Source: an uncultured Eubacteriales bacterium (GTDB taxonomy: Bacteria; Bacillota; Clostridia; Oscillospirales; Oscillospiraceae). Taken from it: 64,000 nt of DNA. Made by a program: the position numbers and the translations under genes. Shown piece after piece: positions 23,578 to 35,376 of this stretch (position 1 is the stretch's first letter; each line of letters begins with the position of its first letter). The stretch spans positions 1 through 64,000 of the forward strand of contig URNZ01000007.1 of assembly GCA_900549405.1 (NCBI GenBank), in the 5' to 3' direction. The notes below the pieces were generated by a model. It ran no database searches. It was not told where the DNA came from and worked only from the letters and a program-made list of their open reading frames with translations.

Positions 23578-24483
23578 TCAGGTCAGCTGGCGGAAATAGT
23601 CCCGGGTCTGCTGGGCGTTGCGGCGGATCTCTGCGGCCAGGGCGTCCATAGAGGGGAAGCACTGCTCGGGCCGGAGGTATTTATAAAACTCCATGCGGAT
23701 CTCGTGGCCATACAGGTCGCCGTCAAAGTCCAGGATAAAGCCCTCCACAGTGACGTGGCCGTCGTTGTCCTCCACCGTGGGGCGCACCCCCACGTTGGTC
23801 ACGGCGCAGCGGCACTGTCCGTCGAACCACACCCGGGTGGCGTACACGCCGAAGGCGGGGACGATGACCCCCTGGGGGATGAGCAGGTTCACCGTGGGAA
23901 AGCCCAGGGTGGTGGTGCCGATCTTCTTCCCGTGGGCCACCCGGTTGGTCAGGGTGTGGGGATGGCCCAGGAACTGGTCCGCCCGTTCCACCTCCCCCTG
24001 AGCGATGAGGGTGCGGATATAGGTGGAGGAGATGGTGATACCGTCCTGCTCTACCTTTTGGATGATGTCGCAGCCCATGCCCAGCTCCCGGCACTTCTCC
24101 TGGAGGCGCTGGGGGTTGCCCTTGCCCATATAGCCAAAGTGGAAGTCGTGCCCGGCCACCACGTGGACGGCCCCCAGCTCCTTTTGCAGATATTCCGACA
24201 CAAAGTCCTGCCAGTCCATCTTCTGCATCCCATCGAAGGGGGCCACGATGACCTCTTCGATGCCATAGTACCGGCGCATCAGCCACACCCGGTCCTCCAC
24301 CGAGCTGAGCAGGGGGACGGCCTGGCCGGTGATGGCGGCGGTGGGGCTGCGGTCAAAGGTAAAGGCACAGGGCTTGGCCCCCAGCCGGTCGGCCACCTGG
24401 GCCACCGTGCGGAGCAGAGCCCCGTGGCCCTTGTGTACCCCGTCGAAAAAGCCCAGGGCAATGACACGTTTTGGTGTACTCAA
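23578..24483 (-). CDS. ribF: Bifunctional riboflavin kinase / FAD synthetase
   Basis: This enzyme converts riboflavin to FMN and FMN to FAD in the cytosol. The 301-residue product has an N-terminal nucleotidyltransferase domain (GFFDGVHKGHGALL, about 11-24; ISSTYIR, about 148-155) and a C-terminal flavokinase domain (GKKIGTTTLGFPTVNL, about 181-196). The start is TTG at 24483 with AAAGGAG ten bases upstream. It is the last gene of the nusA-infB operon, behind truB, a common Firmicute order. No FMN riboswitch is seen upstream. Confidence 0.93.
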   Translation of the reverse strand: MSTPKRVIALGFFDGVHKGHGALLRTVAQVADRLGAKPCAFTFDRSPTAAITGQAVPLLSSVEDRVWLMRRYYGIEEVIVAPFDGMQKMDWQDFVSEYLQKELGAVHVVAGHDFHFGYMGKGNPQRLQEKCRELGMGCDIIQKVEQDGITISSTYIRTLIAQGEVERADQFLGHPHTLTNRVAHGKKIGTTTLGFPTVNLLIPQGVIVPAFGVYATRVWFDGQCRCAVTNVGVRPTVEDNDGHVTVEGFILDFDGDLYGHEIRMEFYKYLRPEQCFPSMDALAAEIRRNAQQTRDYFRQLT

Positions 24484-24521
24484 AGTAATTTCGCTCCTTT
24501 ATATTGCAAGAGGTAGAGAAT

Positions 24522-25391
24522 TCAAACCTCGTAAAAGCTCTTCACCGTGGTCAGCACGCCGTTCTCCCCCTGACTCAGGGCCAGGAAGGTCCCGTCCTGA
24601 CCATAGACCCGATAGCGCCCGTCGGGCAGCCCGGGCATAGGCAGGGCCGCGCCGTTGCGGATGCGCTTCTCCTGCTCCGGGTCCGCCACCAGGTCGGGAT
24701 AGCCGGAGAAATAGGCGTCCACCGGCAGCAGCAGGGCGGCGGGGTCGTCGGCCTGGAGGACGGCGTCCAGGGTGACGCTGTCGGCCAGGGTGAACCCGGC
24801 GGCCATGGTCCGGCGCAGACTGCTCATGCAGCCGCCGCAGCCCACGGCGGCACCGATGTCGTGGCACAGGGTGCGCACATAGGTCCCCTTGGAGCAGCGC
24901 ACCCGCAGCAGGAACTCGTCCGGGCCCAGCTGGTCCTCCAGCTCCAGGGCGTGGATGGTCACCGGGCGGGGGGCGCGCTCCACCTCCCGGCCCTTCCGGG
25001 CCAGGTCATAGAGCTTCTGTCCGTTGATCTTGATGGCGGAGTACATGGGGGGCACCTGCTGGATGTCCCCCCGGAACGTTGGCAGAACGGCCAGCAGGTC
25101 CTCCGCCGTGCCGGTGAAGGGGGTCTGCCGGACGATCTCCCCGGTGACGTCCTGGGTATTGGTGACAACGCCCAGTTTTAAACCGAACTGATATTCCTTT
25201 TCGGATTCACTGGCGAAGGTGACGGCCCGGGTGGCCCGGCCCAAAAAGACGGGCAGCACCCCGGTGGCCATGGGGTCCAGTGTCCCCCCGTGGCCCACCC
25301 GCTTTTCGTGAAACCGGCCCCGCAGCTTGGCGCACACGTCCATGCTGGTCCAGTCAGAGGGCTTGTCAATGACGATGATCCCGCTTGGCAT
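24522..25391 (-). CDS. truB: tRNA pseudouridine-55 synthase
   Basis: This enzyme makes the T-loop pseudouridine in tRNA. The 289-residue product has the catalytic motif GGTLDPMATGVLPVFLG (about 35-51) with its Asp, KEYQFGLKLG, and RCSKGTYVRTLCHDIG (about 180-195). The C-terminal part resembles a PUA-like extension. It is located between nrnA and ribF in the infB operon. Confidence 0.95.
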   Translation of the reverse strand: MPSGIIVIDKPSDWTSMDVCAKLRGRFHEKRVGHGGTLDPMATGVLPVFLGRATRAVTFASESEKEYQFGLKLGVVTNTQDVTGEIVRQTPFTGTAEDLLAVLPTFRGDIQQVPPMYSAIKINGQKLYDLARKGREVERAPRPVTIHALELEDQLGPDEFLLRVRCSKGTYVRTLCHDIGAAVGCGGCMSSLRRTMAAGFTLADSVTLDAVLQADDPAALLLPVDAYFSGYPDLVADPEQEKRIRNGAALPMPGLPDGRYRVYGQDGTFLALSQGENGVLTTVKSFYEV

Positions 25392-25424
25392 GGGAAAGGT
25401 CCTCTCCTTTTCTGTCAGGTTCTC

Positions 25425-26393
25425 TCAGGTGCGGGCCGCAGCCTTCACCTGGTGGATGGCGTCCAGCACGGCGGCCCGGGTCTCCTCCACGGGCAGGTCC
25501 AGGGTGGCCCCGGAGGCGGCGGCGTGGCCCCCGCCACCCATCAGGGCGCAGACGGTGCTGGCGTTCAGGTCCTGGGGGTCGGTGCGCAGAGAGATCTTGC
25601 ACTTGCCGGGGGCCAGCTCCCGGATGGTCACGCTGGTCTTGACCCCCTCCAGCTGGCCCACCAGAGAGGCGATGTCCTCCGCGTCCCGCTCGTCGGCCCC
25701 CACGGCGGCCATCATGTCCAGGGTGAGGGCCGCCACGGCGATGGTCCTCTGGTCATAGAGCTGCATCCCGGCGATGATGGCGCTCTCCAGCCGCAGGCGG
25801 CGGATGCTCTTGGTGCGGAAGTGCCGCTTGTTCAGCTGGGAGAGGGGAATGCCGCAGTCGATGAGGTCGGCGGCCACCCGGTGGGTGGCGGCGGTGGTGT
25901 TGCCATAGACAAAGCAGCCGCAGTCGGTGGACACGGCCACATACAGGGCCGTGGCGATGTCGCCGGTGACGGGGCCCAGCAGGCGGAGGATGTCATACAT
26001 CAGCTCGCCACAGGCGGCCCGGCCCGCGTCCAGACAGGTGCGCTGGGCGAAGAACTCCTGGGAGGGGTGGTGGTCAATGGCCAGGTCCACTCGGGGAAGA
26101 TATTTCTGGGCGTTGTCGGGGAACAGCCCCCGGGCGGCGATGTCCACCGACACCACCGTGTCCGGGGCAAAGCCGTCTTCGGCCAGCAGCCCCTCAAAAT
26201 AGGGGGTGAACAGGGAGGAGGCCTGGGGATTGGGCAGGACGAAGGCCCGCTTGCCCAGCTGGCGCAGGGCCCGGCACAGGGCGGCGGCGCAGCCCACCGT
26301 GTCCCCGTCGGGGCGGAGGTGGGTCAGAATGAGATAGCCGTCGTGATCGCGGAGAAAGTCGGCGGCAGCCTGAATGGTGATAGAAGCGCTCAT
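25425..26393 (-). CDS. DHH/DHHA1 phosphoesterase (NrnA-like)
   Basis: The 322-residue product belongs to the family that degrades nano-RNA oligonucleotides, pAp and, in some members, cyclic dinucleotide products. Metal motifs are HLRPDGDTVG (about 25-34), VSVDIA (about 82), DHHPS (the DHH box, about 107-111) and DCGC near 155. The C-terminal DHHA1 domain ends in GGGGHAAASGATL. The start ATG at 26393 has GAGGAG eight bases upstream, five bases after the rbfA stop. Confidence 0.92.
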   Translation of the reverse strand: MSASITIQAAADFLRDHDGYLILTHLRPDGDTVGCAAALCRALRQLGKRAFVLPNPQASSLFTPYFEGLLAEDGFAPDTVVSVDIAARGLFPDNAQKYLPRVDLAIDHHPSQEFFAQRTCLDAGRAACGELMYDILRLLGPVTGDIATALYVAVSTDCGCFVYGNTTAATHRVAADLIDCGIPLSQLNKRHFRTKSIRRLRLESAIIAGMQLYDQRTIAVAALTLDMMAAVGADERDAEDIASLVGQLEGVKTSVTIRELAPGKCKISLRTDPQDLNASTVCALMGGGGHAAASGATLDLPVEETRAAVLDAIHQVKAAART

Positions 26394-26398
26394 GGCAT

Positions 26399-26785
26399 TC
26401 ACTCCTCGTCCAGATGGATGTGCTCGTTGGCGGGGTTGGCGGGCTTGACCACGTTGGGGTTGCGCAGCATGTCCAGGATGTGGGCGCCCTGGTCGATGGA
26501 GTCGTCCCGGACGAAGGTGAGCTCCGGGGTATAGCGCAGCTGAAGGGCGTGGCCCAGCTCCCGGCGGAGATAGCCGGAGGCGGACTTCAGACCCTTGAGC
26601 ACCTGGGCGCAGTCGCTCTTGTCCAGCACGCTGATATAGATCTTGGCGTACCGCAGGTCGGGGGTGGTGTCCACGGCGGTGACGGAGATGAGCCCGGACA
26701 CCCGGGGGTCCTTCACGTTGGGGATGAGGGAGGCCAGCTCCCGCTGGATCTCCTCGTTGATGCGTCCGATCCGATTGCTTGCCAT
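26399..26785 (-). CDS. rbfA: 30S ribosome-binding factor A
   Basis: This factor assists maturation of the 16S rRNA 5' end on the 30S subunit. The 128-residue product has the single KH-like domain: RIGRINEEIQRELASLI (about 5-21), SVTAVDTTPDLRYAKIYISVL (about 34-54) and LRRELGHALQLRYTPELTFVRD. Length and motifs are normal. It is located directly downstream of infB. Confidence 0.95.
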   Translation of the reverse strand: MASNRIGRINEEIQRELASLIPNVKDPRVSGLISVTAVDTTPDLRYAKIYISVLDKSDCAQVLKGLKSASGYLRRELGHALQLRYTPELTFVRDDSIDQGAHILDMLRNPNVVKPANPANEHIHLDEE

Positions 26786-26877
26786 AACAGAATTCCTCCT
26801 TTAGGTTCTCGGAGATATGCAAATGGGGGCGGGCGAAAACGCCCGCCCCCACAAAATGGTTGGTTTCAGAAATTTGC

Positions 26878-29283
<2,406 letters not shown>

Positions 29284-29304
29284 AGGGGGAAGCCACCTCG
29301 TTTC

Positions 29305-29955
29305 TTAGGAATCGTGCCGGAACTTTCCGGTCAGACGCCGGCCACCGGGGCCGGGCTTGTTGGAACGGCTGGGCCGATCAAAACCGGCCTTGGTGTGGGA
29401 AGCCGTATCCCCGGGGCGGTGCGGCTTCGTATGACGGGGGGGCCGGGACTTCTTCCGGTCCGGGCCGCCCTGGGTCTTGGAATCTTTGGCGGGCTGCTCC
29501 TGCTTGGGCTGGGGGGGCGGAGCCCAGGGCTTGCGCTTGCCCTCCCGCAGGTTTTTCTCGTGCTGACGTTTTTCCCGCTGGCGCTGGAGCATCCGGTCGG
29601 CCTTGGTCCGCAGCTGCTGGGCGGCGGGGCCATAGTGCTCCGGGTCGCGGGCGGAGAGCTTTTCCACAATGGAGGCGGCAAAGCCCGCGTCGCTCAAAGC
29701 CAGCATGGCGCAGGAGGTGCGGCCCAGGCAGAAGCCCAGCTCCGCCTTGGTGGCGGGCACTTCCAGCCACAGCACGTTGCCGATCTCGCCGAAGTGGGCG
29801 CAGCGGCGGCGGGTGTTGGGGGCGGCGTCGCTGGCCAGCAGAATGAGCCGGGCGTGGCGGGCGCGGCACAGGGCCCCCACGGGCTCCTCGCCGATCTCCA
29901 GCCGTCCGGCCTTTTTGGCCAGGCCCAGCAGGTGGAGAATGGGATCGTTAGCCAT
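29305..29955 (-). CDS. L7Ae-family ribosomal-type protein (YlxQ-like) with basic tail
   Basis: The 216-residue product has an N-terminal L7Ae/L30e domain (about 1-100; LGLAKKAGRLEIGEEPV, LILLASDAAPNTRRR) that binds kink-turn RNA. A long lysine/arginine/proline tail of about 100 residues (KRQHEKNLREGKRKPW...) follows, absent from the usual 100-residue YlxQ. The tail looks disordered and RNA-binding. It overlaps ylxR by eight bases and precedes infB. Confidence 0.85.
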   Translation of the reverse strand: MANDPILHLLGLAKKAGRLEIGEEPVGALCRARHARLILLASDAAPNTRRRCAHFGEIGNVLWLEVPATKAELGFCLGRTSCAMLALSDAGFAASIVEKLSARDPEHYGPAAQQLRTKADRMLQRQREKRQHEKNLREGKRKPWAPPPQPKQEQPAKDSKTQGGPDRKKSRPPRHTKPHRPGDTASHTKAGFDRPSRSNKPGPGGRRLTGKFRHDS

Positions 29956-30223
29956 CAGCGGGCACCTCCTTCATCTGCTCCTCCAGGGCCTGCCACACCT
30001 CGGGGGGCAGGGCGGCGGAGAAGGCGCGCTCCAGGGCCTTGGACTTGTGGGCCCGGGCCAGACAGGCCGGGTCGGGGCACACATAGGCCCCCCGTCCGGG
30101 CAGCTTGCCCTTAAAGTCCAGGCTTACGGCCCCCTCGGGGGAGCGCACCACCCGGATGAGCTCTTTTTTCGGTTTCATCTCCCGGCAGCCGACACACTGG
30201 CGCATGGGAATCTTTTTGGGCAA
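29948..30223 (-). CDS. ylxR: YlxR (DUF448, RNase P modulator type)
   Basis: The 91-residue product has [20 protein letters not shown] (about 7-26) and [16 protein letters not shown] (about 44-59), the two halves of DUF448. In B. subtilis, YlxR/RnpM binds RNase P RNA. The start codon is TTG at 30223 with AAGGGG about nine bases upstream. It sits between nusA and the L7Ae-type gene. Confidence 0.92.
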   Translation of the reverse strand: MPKKIPMRQCVGCREMKPKKELIRVVRSPEGAVSLDFKGKLPGRGAYVCPDPACLARAHKSKALERAFSAALPPEVWQALEEQMKEVPADG

Positions 30224-30280
30224 ACGTCACAACCCCTTTTCATATGGTAGGGGCGGCCACTGGCCGCCCGGGCAGGCAAA

Positions 30281-31465
30281 TTACTCCTCGGTCTTGGCGG
30301 GCTCGCCCTCGACGGTCTCCTCGGCGGAGGCGGGCTCGGTGAACAGGGCCTCGGCCTCGGCAGGGTCCTCGGCGGGGGCGGAGGCGGGCTTGATGTCGAT
30401 CTTATAGCCGGTGAGCTTGGCGGCCAGACGGGCGTTCTGGCCCTCCTTGCCGATGGCCAGGGACAGCTGGTCGTCGGGGACCACCACGCGGCAGCTCTTG
30501 CCGTCGGGCAGCTCCTCCACGCTGACCACGTCGGCGGGGGACAGGGCGGCGGCGATGTACTGGGCCGGGTCCTCGGAGAAGCGGATGATGTCCATCTTCT
30601 CGCCCTTCAGCTCCTCCACGATGGTGTTCACCCGCTGGCCCTTGGGGCCCACGCAGGCGCCGATGGGGTCCACGTTGGGGTCGGCGGACCACACGGCCAG
30701 CTTGGTGCGGGAGCCAGCCTCCCGGGCCACGGACTTGATCTCCACAGTGCCGTCGTAAATTTCGGGCACCTCCATCTCGAACAGGCGCTTGACCAGGCCG
30801 GGGTGGGTGCGGGAGATGAGGACCTGGGGCCCCTTGGTGGCGTGGCGGACCTCCACCACATAGACTTTCAGGCGCTGGCCCTCCACATAGTGCTCGCCCT
30901 TCACCTGCTCGTTGGCACCCAGATAGGCGTCGGTGAACTCAGAGCCGGAGTGGATGCGCAGGGTGACGGAGCCGTTGCGGGGGTCGATGCGGGTGACGAT
31001 GCCGGTGAGCAGCTCGTGCTCCTTATTGCAGAACTCGTCATAGATCATGCCCTGCTCGGCCTCGCGGATGCCCTGGACGATGACCTGGCGGGCGGTCTGA
31101 GCGGCCACGCGGCCAAAGTTCTTGGGCTTGATCTCCATGCGGACCACGTCGCCCAGCTGGGCCTGGGGCAGGACCAGGCGGGCCTCCTCCAGGCTGATCT
31201 CGGTGGCGGGGTTGTCTACCTCCTCCACGATGTCCTTCTTCAGAAACAGGCGGACGGTGCAGGTGTCGGGGTCGGCGTCGATGACCAGGTTATCGCCCAC
31301 GCCCTCGTGGTCCCGGCGATAGGCGGACAGCAGCGCCTGGGTGATCTTCTCCATCATATAGCCGGGCTTGATGCCCTTCTCCTGCTCGATCTGGGCGATG
31401 GCGGCAAAAAACTCCTTGCCGTCCAGTTCGTTGCTGTTTGCGGGTTTTGTCGTTCTCTTAGCCAC
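30281..31465 (-). CDS. nusA: Transcription termination/antitermination factor NusA
   Basis: The 394-residue product has the RNA polymerase-binding N-terminal domain (1-130), an S1 domain (about 135-200; [20 protein letters not shown]) and two KH domains (about 205-345; [45 protein letters not shown]). An acidic, alanine-rich tail ends the protein in place of the C-terminal repeats found in E. coli. The start is GTG at 31465, after GGAGG. It is downstream of rimP. Confidence 0.95.
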   Translation of the reverse strand: MAKRTTKPANSNELDGKEFFAAIAQIEQEKGIKPGYMMEKITQALLSAYRRDHEGVGDNLVIDADPDTCTVRLFLKKDIVEEVDNPATEISLEEARLVLPQAQLGDVVRMEIKPKNFGRVAAQTARQVIVQGIREAEQGMIYDEFCNKEHELLTGIVTRIDPRNGSVTLRIHSGSEFTDAYLGANEQVKGEHYVEGQRLKVYVVEVRHATKGPQVLISRTHPGLVKRLFEMEVPEIYDGTVEIKSVAREAGSRTKLAVWSADPNVDPIGACVGPKGQRVNTIVEELKGEKMDIIRFSEDPAQYIAAALSPADVVSVEELPDGKSCRVVVPDDQLSLAIGKEGQNARLAAKLTGYKIDIKPASAPAEDPAEAEALFTEPASAEETVEGEPAKTEE

Positions 31466-31486
31466 AGTGTGTTCCTCCTAAACGAA

Positions 31487-31942
31487 TCAGAAGCGGGGGT
31501 ACAGCCGTACCAGCGCGATCTCTTTTTTCTCAAAGGTGATGGGCTCGCCGCCCACGTCCAGGGTCACGTCCCCGTCCCGCCAGGACTGGAGCATGCCCAC
31601 AAAGTCCTTTTGGCCGTCCCGGGGGCGATAGAGCTTGACCTCTACCTCCTGCCCCTGTTCCTGGGCGAAGTGCTCGGGCTTTTTCAGCACCCGGTCCGCC
31701 CCGGCGGAGGACACCTCGAAGGTATAGCTGCCCTCGATGGGGTCGGCCTCGTCCAGCAGGTCGGACAGGGGACGGGACACGGCTTCGCAGTCGTCGATAG
31801 ACACGCCGCCCTCCTTGTCGATATACACCCGCAGGAACCACTCCCCGGCCTCCTTCACATACTCCACGTCCCAAAGGGAGCAGCCCGCCTGCTCCACCAC
31901 AGGGGCGGCCAGCTGGGCCACAACGTCGGTCACTTTTGCCAT
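31487..31942 (-). CDS. rimP: Ribosome maturation factor RimP
   Basis: This factor supports 30S assembly. The 152-residue product has the family's SLWDVEYVKEAGEWFLRVYIDKEGG (first domain; key parts at 22-46) and YTFEVSSAGADRVL (about 83-96), then an SH3-like C-terminal domain. The ATG at 31942 has GGAGG eight bases upstream. First gene of the nusA-infB operon. Confidence 0.95.
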   Translation of the reverse strand: MAKVTDVVAQLAAPVVEQAGCSLWDVEYVKEAGEWFLRVYIDKEGGVSIDDCEAVSRPLSDLLDEADPIEGSYTFEVSSAGADRVLKKPEHFAQEQGQEVEVKLYRPRDGQKDFVGMLQSWRDGDVTLDVGGEPITFEKKEIALVRLYPRF

Positions 31943-31997
31943 GGAATACTCCTCCCACCGGGCCGAAAAACAGGTGCTTCGGCCCATTTAGTCAATC

Positions 31998-32025
31998 AAA
32001 AAGAGCGGAGCCTTGACCCCACTCT
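31998..32025 (-). terminator. Terminator-like hairpin in the rimP leader
   Basis: On the minus strand AGAGTGGGG pairs with CTCCGCTCT (two wobbles), followed by TTTTTG. It lies about 30 bases after the predicted start of transcription and 55 bases before rimP, so it could attenuate the operon. NusA from the operon would be a natural feedback factor; that is inference. Confidence 0.5.
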
Positions 32026-32052
32026 TACCAATACTACCTTAATTACAATAAG

Positions 32053-32081
32053 ACTATACCATAACGGGCGTGCAAATGCAA
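32053..32081 (-). promoter_or_regulatory. Promoter of the rimP-nusA-infB operon
   Basis: On the minus strand TTGCAT (32076-32081), 17 bases, TATAGT (32053-32058). The rest of the 343-base gap to ppx holds no gene. A TATACT at 32222-32227 is a possible ppx -10, but no -35 is seen. Confidence 0.75.
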
Positions 32082-32285
32082 GGGGAGGGGAAGAGTTTTT
32101 TTGCCAAAGAGGCGGGAACTTTTCGCCGGAAAGCGCAAAATCAGCACAAAACTTTGCTGACTTTACAAAAATGATACAGGCATTTAACACGGGCGGGATA
32201 GCGGCCCGGCGGCGGGCACACTATACTGATAGGACAGCGCCACGAGGGAAACGGGGCGAATTTTCGGGAAAGTAAGGAGAATGGC

Positions 32286-33212
32286 ATGAAACAGGCTGTC
32301 ATCGACATCGGTTCAAACTCCATCCGCCTGACCCTTTACGCCGTGGAGGGGCGGAATTTTAACATTTTATTCCGGGAGAAGATCATGGCGGGGCTGGCGG
32401 GCTATGTGGAGCGGGGCGCCCTGAGCGGCGAGGGCGTGGCCCGGGCCAAAAGCGCCCTGCTGGAGTTCAAGCGGACGCTGGAGCTACTGGACATCCATCG
32501 TGTGGCGGTGATCGCCACCGCGTCTTTGCGCAACGTGACCAACACGGACCAGGCGGTGCGGGAATTGCAGCAGGCCACCGGCTTTCCCGTGACGGTGCTC
32601 AGCGGCCAGCAGGAGGCCCGGCTGGGCTACGCCGGGGCCATGGAGGAGCTGCACCTGAAAAGCGGCGTCTTTGTGGACGTGGGCGGGGCCAGCACCGAGG
32701 TGGTCGCCTTTCAGGGCGGCCAGGTGGTGGACTCGGCCAGCTTCGCCGTGGGCTCCCTCAGCCTTTACCGCACCTGTGTGAAGAAAATTCTCCCCGGCCC
32801 CGGCTCTCTGGAGCGCATCCGCCATACCCTGCGCCGGGAGATGGACGAGAAGGGCCTCGACCCCAAGGAGAAGCGCTCCCCGTTAGTAGGCGTGGGGGGC
32901 ACGGCCCGGGCGGTGTTAAAGCTGGCCCGGCAGCGGTTTGACCTGGACGGGGACTGCCGCACTGTCACCCGGGCGCAGCTGGAGGAGCTGGTCAACCTGC
33001 TGACCCAGGGGGAGTGGGAGGCCGCCGGGCTGATCTTAAAGACGGCCCCGGACCGCATCCACACCCTGGTGCCGGGGCTGATGGTCCTGGTCCATATCAT
33101 CAAGGCTTTTCACGCCGACGAGCTGGTGGTCAGCCGCTACGGCGTTCGGGAGGGATATTTATGTCAAATGCTGCAAACACCCGCTGCCCCTACACGCAGA
33201 ACCGGGAACTGA
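32286..33212 (+). CDS. ppx: Exopolyphosphatase / pppGpp phosphatase family
   Basis: The 308-residue product belongs to the Ppx/GppA family of the ASKHA fold. VIDIGSNSIRLTLY (about 5-18), ATASLRNVTN, FVDVGGASTEVV (about 128-139) and GVGGTARAVLKL (about 201-212) form the phosphate and nucleotide sites. It is the short (about 300-residue) form without the C-terminal HD domain. Its 3' end overlaps ppk by 52 bases, so polyphosphate synthesis and breakdown are coupled. SD AAGGAG lies upstream. Confidence 0.9.
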   Translation: MKQAVIDIGSNSIRLTLYAVEGRNFNILFREKIMAGLAGYVERGALSGEGVARAKSALLEFKRTLELLDIHRVAVIATASLRNVTNTDQAVRELQQATGFPVTVLSGQQEARLGYAGAMEELHLKSGVFVDVGGASTEVVAFQGGQVVDSASFAVGSLSLYRTCVKKILPGPGSLERIRHTLRREMDEKGLDPKEKRSPLVGVGGTARAVLKLARQRFDLDGDCRTVTRAQLEELVNLLTQGEWEAAGLILKTAPDRIHTLVPGLMVLVHIIKAFHADELVVSRYGVREGYLCQMLQTPAAPTRRTGN

Positions 33213-35332
33213 GCTGGCTGCGCTTTGACCAGCGGGTGCTGGAGGAGGCGGCGGACCCCGCCGTGCCGCCCTTAGAGCGGCTGAAATTCGTGTCCATCTT
33301 CACCAGCAATTTAGACGAGTTCTTCATGGTCCGGGTGGGCAGTCTGTTCGACATCGCCCGCATGTCCCCCGAGGAGCGGGACAGCAAGACGGGCATGACC
33401 GCCCGGGACCAGCTGCGGGCCATCTATCGGGCCGTGCCCGGCCTGCTGGAGCGGAAAAAGCGGATCTACGCCGGGGTGATGGAGGAGCTGGGCCGCTGGG
33501 GCATCCGGGACATGGAGCCGGAGGCGCTGACGGCGGAGGAGCTGAAGCGCGTCTGGCGCTATTTCAAAACGGAGATGACCCCGGTGCTCTCTCCCATCGT
33601 CATTGGCCCCCACCACCCCGTGCCCCACTTAGTGGGCAAGCGGCTGTATGCCGCCCTGCTCCTCCAGGACAAGAAGGGGCGGCAGTCCATCGGCATCGTG
33701 CCCATGCCCGACAGGCTGGACCCCTATGTGATGCTGGCGGACGGGCGGCGCTTTGTCCGGGGGGAGAACATTCTGCTGCGCTGGGCGGGCACCCTGTTCG
33801 GAGAGCAGCTGGTGCGGGAGAGCTGCCTCATGTGCGTCACCCGGAACGCGGACATCAGCTTTGACGACGAGAAGTTCGAGGATGACGAGGAGGACTTTCG
33901 GCGGCACATGTCCAAGCTGCTGAAAAAGCGGGACCACCTGTCCGCCGTGCGCCTGGAGCTGGACCGGCGGGTGTCCCCCGACTTTGCCAAAAAGCTGGCC
34001 CAGCTGGCCGGGGTGGAGGACCGCCAGGTCTTTGCCGACCCCTGTCCCCTGAACATGGGCTATGTGTTCAAGCTGATTGGCACTTTGCCCCGGGAGGTGT
34101 CGGTCTCCCTGCTCTATCCCCCTTACGAGGGCCGCTGGCCGGAGGACCTGGACCGGCAGAAGCCCATCCGGGCCCAGGTAGAGCAGCAGGACAAGCTGCT
34201 CTTCTATCCCTATGACTCAGTGGAGCCCTTTCTGCTGCTGCTGAGCCAGGCAGCGGAGGACCCGGAGGTGCTGTCCGTCAAGATCACCATCTATCGCCTG
34301 GCCTCCCCGTCCAAGGTGGCCCGGATCTTGTGCCGGGCGGCGGAGAACGGGAAGGACGTGCTGGTGCTGATGGAGTTGCGGGCCCGGTTTGACGAGGCCC
34401 ATAACTTAGCCTGGGCCAAACAGCTGGAGGAGGCGGGCTGCCAGGTCATCTATGGCATGGAGGGCTTTAAGTGCCACAGCAAGGTCTGTCTCATCACCAC
34501 CCGCAGCCGGGGCAAGACGGGCTATCTCACCCAGATCGGCACGGGCAACTATAACGAAAAGACCAACGCCATGTACACCGACCTGTGCCTGATGACCGCC
34601 GACCAGGCCATCGGGGAGGACGCGGCGGCCTTCTTCCGCAACATGCTGGTCAACGACCTGGAGGGGAAATACCGCCAGCTGCGGGTGTCCCCCTTCGGCA
34701 TCCGGGAGGAGCTGTGCCGCCAGATCGACGGCCAGGCCGCCCTGGGCAGCGAGGGCTACATCTGCATCAAGGCCAACTCCGTCACCCACCGGGCGGTCAT
34801 CGACCGGCTGTGCAAGGCCTCCCAGGCGGGGGCGGAGGTGCGGCTCATCATCCGGGGCATCTGCTGCATCCTGCCCGGGGTGCCGGGGTACACGGACAAC
34901 ATCCACATCACCAGCGTGGTGGGCCGCTATTTAGAGCACGCCCGGGTCTATGTCTTTGGCCGGGGGGAGGAGGGGGCGGTGTATCTGTCCTCCGCCGACC
35001 TGATGACCCGAAACTTAGACCGCCGGGTGGAGATCGCCTGCCCCGTCCACGACCCCCAGCTGAAGCAGCAGCTGCGGTGGATGCTGGACAGCCAGCTGCG
35101 GGACAACGTGAAGGCCAGCGACCTGCTGCCCGACGGGACCTATGCCCGGCGGCACGGGGCGGTGCCCTTCGACTGCCAGAACTATTTCATGGAGCAGTCC
35201 CCCCACACGCCGCCCCAGCCCCAGCCGGAGAAAAAAAGTCTGGGGGCGAACGCGGCGGGGCTGCTGCACCGGTTTTTCCACGCGCCGCGCAAAAAATTCC
35301 AGCATCGTTCCGCCAAAAACAGCGCACAATAA
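33161..35332 (+). CDS. ppk1: Polyphosphate kinase 1
   Basis: This kinase forms polyphosphate from ATP. The 723-residue product begins with the N domain (NRELSWLRFDQRVLEEA, about 15-31), followed by TSNLDEFFMVRVGSL and the two phospholipase-D-like C domains. The autophosphorylated histidine is in YGMEGFKCHSKVCLIT (about 431-446). IGTGNYNEKTNAMYTDLCL follows. The last 40 residues are a Pro/Gln/Lys tail beyond the usual end. The start is ATG at 33161 after GGGAGGG, inside ppx. Confidence 0.94.
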   Translation: MSNAANTRCPYTQNRELSWLRFDQRVLEEAADPAVPPLERLKFVSIFTSNLDEFFMVRVGSLFDIARMSPEERDSKTGMTARDQLRAIYRAVPGLLERKKRIYAGVMEELGRWGIRDMEPEALTAEELKRVWRYFKTEMTPVLSPIVIGPHHPVPHLVGKRLYAALLLQDKKGRQSIGIVPMPDRLDPYVMLADGRRFVRGENILLRWAGTLFGEQLVRESCLMCVTRNADISFDDEKFEDDEEDFRRHMSKLLKKRDHLSAVRLELDRRVSPDFAKKLAQLAGVEDRQVFADPCPLNMGYVFKLIGTLPREVSVSLLYPPYEGRWPEDLDRQKPIRAQVEQQDKLLFYPYDSVEPFLLLLSQAAEDPEVLSVKITIYRLASPSKVARILCRAAENGKDVLVLMELRARFDEAHNLAWAKQLEEAGCQVIYGMEGFKCHSKVCLITTRSRGKTGYLTQIGTGNYNEKTNAMYTDLCLMTADQAIGEDAAAFFRNMLVNDLEGKYRQLRVSPFGIREELCRQIDGQAALGSEGYICIKANSVTHRAVIDRLCKASQAGAEVRLIIRGICCILPGVPGYTDNIHITSVVGRYLEHARVYVFGRGEEGAVYLSSADLMTRNLDRRVEIACPVHDPQLKQQLRWMLDSQLRDNVKASDLLPDGTYARRHGAVPFDCQNYFMEQSPHTPPQPQPEKKSLGANAAGLLHRFFHAPRKKFQHRSAKNSAQ

Positions 35333-35376
35333 GCCCCGGATGGAACTTCCGCAGCAACAAGCGGGGGGAATGCACA

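Noticed and set aside
24484..24521. FMN riboswitch before ribF
   Set aside because: The gap to truB is under 40 bases; there is no room for the element.
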